A DNA stretch of 64,000 nucleotides from Trogon surrucura (lineage: Eukaryota; Chordata; Aves; Trogoniformes; Trogonidae), in NCBI GenBank assembly GCA_020746105.1, contig CM036658.1, forward strand, positions 32,823,099 through 32,887,098, written 5' to 3'. Of this stretch, positions 52,001 through 61,000 are shown piece after piece; position 1 is the first letter of the stretch, and each line of letters starts with the position of its first letter. Made by a program: the position numbers and the translations under genes. The notes beneath the pieces are model-generated. The model did no database searches. It was not told where the DNA came from and saw nothing but the letters and a program-made list of their open reading frames with translations.

Positions 52001-55000
52001 AAAACAATTACACTGGAGAAAAAAAAAAGAATGGAGATGATACCAGATTAGTCACAATTACAGAACTAATGCTGCTGTACTGCTGGTAGTAGCTTTGCAT
52101 TACTGCATAAGTTCAGCTTTCTGTATTGTATTATTTTGTTGACTTAAGCTCAACTTAAAAATCGTTGCATTGGTTAATGCCATGTTCAAAACTTTAACTC
52201 AAGGTTTCACTGATATTTTAATTTTGAAATGGGTCACTTTTGCTAAAATATCTAATTAGTATTTAGGGTTCGCACTTTCCTTAGAGTTTGAAAATTCTAG
52301 CCTAAACATTTAACAGGATTCTCACGCAGTTTTTATAGTACATCAAATGAAACAATTAAATTTGAAGTGTTTCATTTGACAAATTACTTTCAAGAAGACA
52401 GTATCATCTCATATTAGATACAAAGTGAAATTTAACATATTTAAGCATCCAAGTTTTCTACATTTTATTTAGAAAGATGCTTCTCCTAGAAAGTGTAAAA
52501 TATTACCTAAATTAAGGAACACTACTGAATGAAACACTACAGAGCAACGGCCTGGATTGCAAAGCAGCCAAAGTATTCTACAGTTAAAGATCAAACTCCT
52601 TGCCACAAAACAACTGCAGTATTTGGGTTCTTTAAGATCAGAGGATGATATATAAACCACTCAAATTCTTTTGCACTTTGGTCTGCCATTTTGGAAACAG
52701 CCAATGCATTCCGACCAAGGTGGAAACCGTAATGACTCATCGTGAGCACAGTATCAGTTCAAGCACCTGCTCAAGGTCATTTGAATTTCACTGTCCAGTC
52801 AAGGTACATGTTTCTTCCAAACTAACTTTCTGATTTTAAAAACAGTCAGTTCCAAATGGTTATCTCAGAGGCGGAAAGGTGAGTGCACAGAAAGAGTGTC
52901 ACACACAGAAGCAGTAGGCACACAATGCAACTGAAGGAATAAATTTTGAATATGTGATTCTCAGCATTTTAGGTATTATACCAGGAGGTGCCAACGTCCT
53001 TTAAAATTAAAGATTACTGTAGCATTTACTGATAGCATTTCTCAAAAATTAATAAAACACTTGTTCCTGATAGCTGGGAATATACAAACAAGATTGTTTC
53101 TAAATATTTGAAAAAAGACCAGTCTCTTAGATTTACAAAAGGAAGATCCACACAGCACTTAAATTCTATAATCATGGCATTTGAAAGGCAACTGTCAGCC
53201 TTAACCGGAAAACTCCATAACAATTTCCGTTCTGAGTAATGTAATACGTAATCATAAACAAACCAGAACAAATTATTTCTTGAAATTAAATTCCACTCTG
53301 AGAATATTTAGATGTTTCCAATTTGACAACTATATGTGCAATAACACTATGCAAACATCCTTATTTTTAGTAATCACTTCAGGTGCTGCAGACTTCTAGA
53401 TCAAAAATAGTCAGAAAACACACTGTTTCAGGACCCACCCACACATTATTTTTCCTCAAAAAGATACTTCACCACAGCTTTAAAGTCTTAAAAATAATAT
53501 GCTCATAGAAACTGTCTAGAATTCATCAATAAAGCACAACCACTTCGGAGTTTAATATCCAGTATCAGTTGAACCAAACATTTTACCTGACAAGAAATAT
53601 CAAAGGATCTCATCACAGTACCTTGTCTACATGGAAAATTAAATCCAGTTCACAGACATTTTCAAAACATTTGTCTAATGTTTCCACAAATACCTGCAAA
53701 GAGGAAAAAAAAGCCAGAGATCAAGCTTTAAAAGAAACTCAATAGTTCCATTATGTATGGGGTTTAACAAAAACAAATACAGACAATAAATACTGGGCAG
53801 ATTTTAAGGCATTAAAAGCATCTATAGAAATTACTTTATTCGGTCAACAGTATGTTATCAGTAGATGGCAAAATTCCACACACAGGTCAGTTTATGTTAC
53901 AACTCTGCTAGAATTTACAGTTTGAAACAATAGCTGTATCTTGAAGAAACTGTAACACCACCTACGCTATAATATTCTCAGCTGTGATTTAAAGTGTTGG
54001 GGAGAACCCAATTATTAAGTAAAATTCAGCTATTTTTTTTTCATTATTAACAATTAGTACATTACAGTTATCTCCCAGTTATCCAGACTACTTTTAACTT
54101 TGTCACACAGAGACACATATGCAACACAAACCGTCAGCATCATGCAAGTCTGTCAGCATTACAGTTTCCAGCAACAGTACAGGAGCTTTCACCTCGTTTA
54201 GACTTGCTGAATTCACGATGGACCATGGAAAAAGGCAGCTGTCTTAATGTCACACCTGCCGATCCTGTCAGGCACACCACCACATAAACTTAGAAAAGCC
54301 CAGCAGCCTGTACCCAGGCAAACAGCCCCTCCCTGAATCTGGAATGTAAGTCCACAAAGCAGAAAAATCCAAGCAGCCATGGATCTCTGTTGGATATGGT
54401 CTATACGTTATCCTGCTCTGGATGTTTCTGTAACTGACACCTTGGTACTTCGTGTTAGCCAGTTTCAGTACACTAAGGGCATTCCAGCCACCAGTTAGGC
54501 CAGACAGCAAAAAGATGACTGCACTTGCACTCCCGAGGCTGCTGAATGCCAATCACCATGAGCTTGTGGTGAGTGTTGACAGACTTCAGTCTTAAACAGA
54601 TACAAGCACCTTTTCTTGTATCCTTAGGAGAATAAGGTTACAAGGACAGTGCTGTTTGATATTAGCTGCAGGAAGAAGACTGGAAATAAAGTGTAAACAC
54701 AAACTTTATCCAAAGGTTTTAGTTACAAGAGCTAATAGTTTGGCACTGTTTTTGAAAAAAAAAAATAATTCCTGATATACATCCCCAAGTTTGCACACAA
54801 ATTTACACACTCTGAGACTCTGATATCCAAAAGCAATTCAAAAAAGGCTCCCAAAGATACGTGTATTCAGTAATACTATGTACGAGCACACATTGACAAC
54901 CCAGAAGTTTTGTTTTCTCCTATAACACTTGATTTACAGTGGAAATTATTATTTTAAAACATTTATCCATTATATAGTGACCACAGCACACACTGAATGA

Positions 55001-58000
55001 ACTCATGGATCTCTATTTGCAATGCACACCAAACATTTTTCAATCTAAGTGAAATCATCTGGCACTGAGTATTGCTCAGAGATACTTTTCACCAGCTAAG
55101 GATTGCTCATGGAAACTTTGGAAATTTCCTCAATCTTCCACTAACAAGTTATATCTCTATCATGAATAACTGGTCTCTATTAGCCTACAAGCTAAACTAG
55201 ATTTTCTTACACTAACATTCCTTTATCTATTTTAAGATGCCTTCAAATAATCAATATGGGAAATAAGATTAGAGCCACTTTCATCATAATTTTACTTGAG
55301 AGTCAAATTAATTGCATGCTGTGGCAAGCAGCGCTAGAATTTAGTAATCACTTCAGGTGCTGCAGACTTCTAGATCAAAAATAGTCAGAAAACACACCGT
55401 TTCAGGACCCACACACACATCTCATACATCAGTTCAAATGCACCTTGTGATGTTACTGGAAAAGAAACATAGATGAGTCAAATAGCAAGAAAATAAGGAT
55501 GCATATACCATGAATTACTAGCTCCCCCTTGTGCTTCATTTTTGAAATCCATCTTTTACAGTTCAAAAACCCATGCATATCTACATAGGAGTAAACAGAA
55601 CAAAAAAAAAAGAAAAAAAAAAGAGAAAAAAAAAGGGAAAAAAAACAAGGAAAATCCTCACACCTGTCTTTTGCGACAAACATGCTTTAATAAAGTCAGA
55701 TACAAACTCGGAGAGTAAAGTATGTGAATCAAAATACCAAATTGTTATTAGGTATATACAAGCCAGGAGCTCCTACATTCAGCAATACCTCAAAACATAA
55801 AACAACACCTTTACCATGAAGGGCCCATTTTTAATTACGCAAGTAAGAAAACAAAGGAATAAAATATGCATTAACATTGGGAAGATAACAAGGCTAGCAG
55901 AAAAATCAGAACACCTAATCAATTAAATGCATTCGATGCTAGATAATGTCAAATACTAACAAAATGCGGGTACAAAAATGAAGCAAATACAAGAGGCGTA
56001 ACTCATGAAAAATATTAAGTTCTTCCTAGGCTAAACAGCAACGGTCAACCTTAAGACAGAATAAATTCAGCCTGCCCATGGAGAGCTTTTGACTGTTCAA
56101 ATGCTACTTGAGACTCCAATTCGTTTATAATACAATAGTCATATAGCCAGTTCTCCATACACAGGACTGGTTTCTCTTCTGTTTTAACAGTGATCTTTAA
56201 CTAAAGTCATCATTCACATATCATATCATTGCAAGCATATGAAATCAACTACAGTGTTTCCACAGCCTTTCTAACCGGGAAATCCTTGGGGCAGTCACTG
56301 CATTTTCACACACTTACATTGGCATCCTAGTTTTCTTCCAGTATTCTTTTATTAAACTACTCAGATTATACAGAGAATGCCAATAGTACAGTGTAAGAGA
56401 AAGACTGTACAAGTCCTGGTAATTAGTCAAAACAAAAATTGTGTTTGGTCTTTCAAGAAGACCTACCAATAGACTTAATGTATTGCCAATAAGGCTTTCT
56501 AGGTCAAAATGTTTTTAATTCTTGACCTTTACTTTCCACCGAGCTCTACAATAAACTAAAGGTGTTAACTGAGAACTAGTTAAGGATTTTTCTACCAAAA
56601 TAGGTATCCCAGTCCTATGTCTCTACCTTCTTTACTTAATTAGCATACAAGCATCTCTGGTCAGCATGATTTACCTTTAAGAACTGTGAAAAACATCCTC
56701 CATCAACAGCACTGCATTTCCCATATGCGCCTTACTGAAAAGCATTATTTTGCAAGACTATATACAACTCTTCATGGAAGACTAATCTTGCAGATTTAGC
56801 TGCTTACTGAGTCAACACATCTTGAAAGAACAGCAATGGGCTAAAATCCTCAAACCCACCTACGGCTGACGTAGTCTTCTAGGTCCATAAGATAGCTAGG
56901 TACCATTGTAAATGTCAATCAATTTTTCCTCATGGCAGTCTACAGCCAGTTTCTCCTATGTATTTATTTTCAATGTGCTATAACCTTATGCTTCACAGGC
57001 TATTACGTCTGAAATAGCAACTCATGACAATTTACACTGAATCCAAAAAACTGCAAAACCTACCAAGCATAGCAGAGATGCTCAACTACCTTCCGTCCAA
57101 TTAATCAAAAACAATGAAGAAAATCTCGTGGTTCTATTTTAAAAAAAAAATGGACAAAAAATTAAGAGTATTATTACAACAAAGCCTTTACGCTGCAAAG
57201 AACAGCAGGCTGCCATATGTAATCTAATCTACTACAGATTTATTCAGTTTACAAGACAGAAAACTTCTAAGTGCTAGACTGAGTTCTAGGTTCATTTCAC
57301 CAGTTCATTTTCATGTCCATTTACATAACTACTTACTTAAACAATTCAGTGCATATATGATTCATAATAAACTCCAGATGGCTTACCCATACCTGTGCTG
57401 CCTCTGAACTACAGTAAACAAAGATGTATGAAAATGGTTCAACACTTCCCAACAAAAAAAAAAAAAGACAAAGCTGATTTGCTTGAGTAGATGTGTATAC
57501 ACTGCCAGTCTGCATTGCATATGGGATTGAGATGCAGTAATAAACTTTCTGAGAGCGCTCTTCCAGTGCAAAATACATTTGATTCTGATTGCTATTGCTA
57601 AGAGGATGAAACAGATTCTTCTTGTGAGCCTGACTTGAAATTAAATAGATTCAATTAATCTCTGTATACTTTCTACTATAATCAAATGGTTGAATTATGA
57701 TTATCTAGAGAAACTGGAGAACCGAGCAGCTGCAGGTCTTATGGTGAGACTGTATTTGTACAAAATCACATGGGTCAGAAAAAAGTAAAGTATAAACAGA
57801 AATAGCATTTCTATTATTTCTGCTTCCTTCAGGTAATTACACTGGCATGCAATTAAACATCTAGGAATAATGGAAAAGATGTGAAATAGAAAGTCTGAGA
57901 GATTGAAATCCATCAAAGTAGTTCTGGCACAAGAAACGCCATTTAGAAAGAAGTTTAAGGACTCCCCAATGCAGAGAGATTGACAGCTCTACAAATATAG

Positions 58001-61000
58001 TACAATATATGCAGTAGTAAGCTCAAGTAATTTGCTACAACACCTTAAAGTAAAATTTAGTTTACAATGGGTAACTGAAAATAACTGGAAGCTACTGACG
58101 TGACATTTTTCAATACCATAATGAATGAACTCTTATTTGAAGTTGAATAATGGCCCTGCAAAATATAATAGGTTAGACTAGTTGACCTAGATAGTCTTTC
58201 CTATCCTTATTATCTGATTAAAGATGAGATACGTATCCACTTTATCTGGAAAATACATGCAAGTCACATGAAATATTAACATACTTCTTTTTTCAGTTCA
58301 TAAATATTTTAGCATTTTCAAGTAAGAAGACACACTATGCAACAAGCAACTATGCAACTCTGTACAACAAACTCCAAAGAACAGGTAAGGCCATTGTATA
58401 CCTCACTCAGTAGCAGCATGCACTGTTCAGATCCTGCAGAATGTTTAAGACCAAAGATCATACAAGAATCTAGAAGAAGTTTCCTCCCCTGCTACTCACA
58501 CAGCCACTTGGAAAGATAATTTGGCTCTACAGCCCAAAAGAACACACTGAAGAGCTGTACACAGCACTAACAGGTCAGATGCTATTAAGTTCCAAGAGAG
58601 GTCTGAAGAGAATTATGAGGCCTAAGGCTCACAGTGCTGAAGTGATATAATCAAAAGACACAAGCCTATGTCTGAGGACACCCCATATTTTACTTATGTA
58701 ATAAACGATTTCACTTGATGTGAAAGTTTTTAAAAGGCTTAACAGTAAGTGAATCATGCATATACAGTTACAACAAAAAAAACATGTGAACCTTTTTGAA
58801 TTTCACAGTGTTCTCCATTACTTGACATACAATGTGATCTCTTTTTAGTGAGGCATGGCTCACATAAGCATACATCTTCTGCAGTGCACACTCAAAAAGT
58901 CTGAGTGTTTTTCATCAGTCAGCATAGCTATAGTCCACATCTCCAAATTTATTTTCTTAACAAGACTCCAGGTATGCCAACACCTGACTCTGATTAGCTT
59001 TTCTGAGGTAAACCCAAGGGTTCACTTATTTTTTCCACTACCATTCTGAATGCTGAATGAGAGTGTTCCATAAAGACATGCAAGATCTGAATTGGTTTTG
59101 TGTTATTATTTTAGGCACATTATATTTGTCAATACTTTTGACTTAATGACTGTTAGATCACATCTTAATGTAGAACACCATGAAATTTCAAAAGGTTCAC
59201 ATACTTTTTCTTGCAACTGTATACATCCAAGACCTATCTTACATAATGGCATACATCACCTCATGGCATGGAACTATTTTTGCCACATCTAACTAGACAA
59301 ACAATCATCAGTGAAATTGTTTATGTGCAGTTTAAGTTGAAAAATCGCTGATGTAGTAAGATTTCTCTTGACATAAGAGTATTCACATTACTAGATGTAT
59401 TACCAACATTTTTGCGGCTGCCTCAATACAGACATATGTAACAGTTGCACAAATTCCTTGGCTGCAGTATAAACTCAGCCAGCAGGCAGCAGCAGAGGAG
59501 CCTGCAGACAGCTCCCACTTGGTACCCGCGATTAGGCCACTTGCATGGCCTTGCCTGTACCTCAAAGTGCTGCAAGAAGTTCTCATAAGAATGTCCTTCA
59601 GGAATAGAGTTGTTCTCTTGTGGGGAAATCTATGTAACAGCTCAAAGGTCCAAAGAAGTGAAAACTTCTTTCCAGGGACAGGATCAGCTCTGCACAGCAC
59701 ACCATGGGAAAATCCACCTGGGCTCCACTGGATACTGCATGAACACGGGATGCCCATCATCCAAAGCGGTGTAAGATTTACTATCCACATATCTCCTTTT
59801 ATTCTGTTTTATTAAAGTTATCTTATTAAGCTGTTTCATTGTTGAGTTTTTCTTATTGAAATTCAGAAAGAATAAGCTCTCTTTCTCCTCTCCTCTCTTC
59901 CTCATGCCCAACCCCAGTGCAGAACACATGCCTAAGGCAGCAGCTCCACTCATCTGCTAAGGATTATCTGACCAAAAGCTCACAAACCACAAGCAAAGTA
60001 TCATCCAGTGAAGTTTTGCATGTATTAATCCATTATATATTGATAGTGAATAACGGATATATATTTCTGTGTGTTTGTGTATGTATATACACATATACAG
60101 GCAGAGCTTTATGTACTAAAGTTCTCATAAACTATACTTGTCTAGCAAATGTTTGAGCTGCACTATTTTCATCCGCAGTCAAAACAAGGTCTTAAAAAGC
60201 TGCAGCAAAAAAATCGCTGCTGATTATCCATTAGGTTTCAGACAAACTGTTTCCTTACTTTGCCATCAATGTAAGAAACAACTTTTTGAAAAACAGTCTC
60301 TAAAACTGTCAACAATCTAAAAGTGAAACTCAACACTTTGGGCATGTTCATAGTACGAAAGCCACCTTCATTTCGTAATACTAAAGAAAAAGAGATAGTT
60401 AAACATTTAAGACCTTACAAACACAATTCCATTTATTAAAAAAACAAAGCAGATAAAACCTCATACTTACTTGTATGAGGTCTAAAATGCCAAGCTCGCT
60501 TTCTGAAGAATCCACACAGAAGACAAAATACAAGGTGGCATAGTGTCGGTAAATTAGTTTGTTATCAGATCCACCTATTAATCTAAACAGGAAAGAAAAC
60601 AGGAAAGCTTAGTTAGCATGTCAGGATTAGCTGGGCAAATCCTCACAGTTACTTTAGTTAAGAGGAGGCCTACTGTTAACGGCTGGAGCTTACGCAAATC
60701 CAACTATATCACAACTTTTATTTTGTAATATAATTACAGTGGAAGAATACTAAGTACCAAGACAGTCCAAGATACATTTACCACACAAGTGCAGTTACTG
60801 TTATCTGTATGTTTGCCATCAACATATGCACCTCTTTATTAAAATCAATTCAAATAGATCATGCAGTCTCATAAAAAAACGGGTATTAAATGCACTTCCA
60901 TTACACACTCGTGGGCACTGTACAGGGATTAATCTTCTTTAAAGATTAACAGTGTACGCCTATGAATCCTTCCCTGTCCTTCTCAGAGAAGCATCAGCAG

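Larger units (their letters stand above)
42968..53621 (-). other. AP3S1: AP3S1 intron between exons 4 and 5
   Basis: A 10.7-kb intron that has collected most of the gene's insertions: a tRNA-derived SINE (43217-43394), a CR1 copy (44403-45562), a nested CR1 pair (46545-48945), a short CR1 3' end (49884-49938), a Tc1-like fragment (50004-50181) and one copy of the 80-bp repeat (53367-53446). The retroelements all read on the plus strand, antisense to AP3S1. The rest is AT-rich with nothing recognised. Confidence 0.85.
53694..60470 (-). other. AP3S1: AP3S1 intron between exons 3 and 4
   Basis: A 6.8-kb intron. It holds the second 80-bp repeat copy (55341-55420), an A-rich tract (55598-55648), a possible ancient CR1 tail (58165-58215), a Tc1-like 3' end (about 58960-59219) and an LTR-like patch (about 59390-59960). 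A locally GC-richer stretch at about 54100-54560 is not recognised. Confidence 0.85.
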
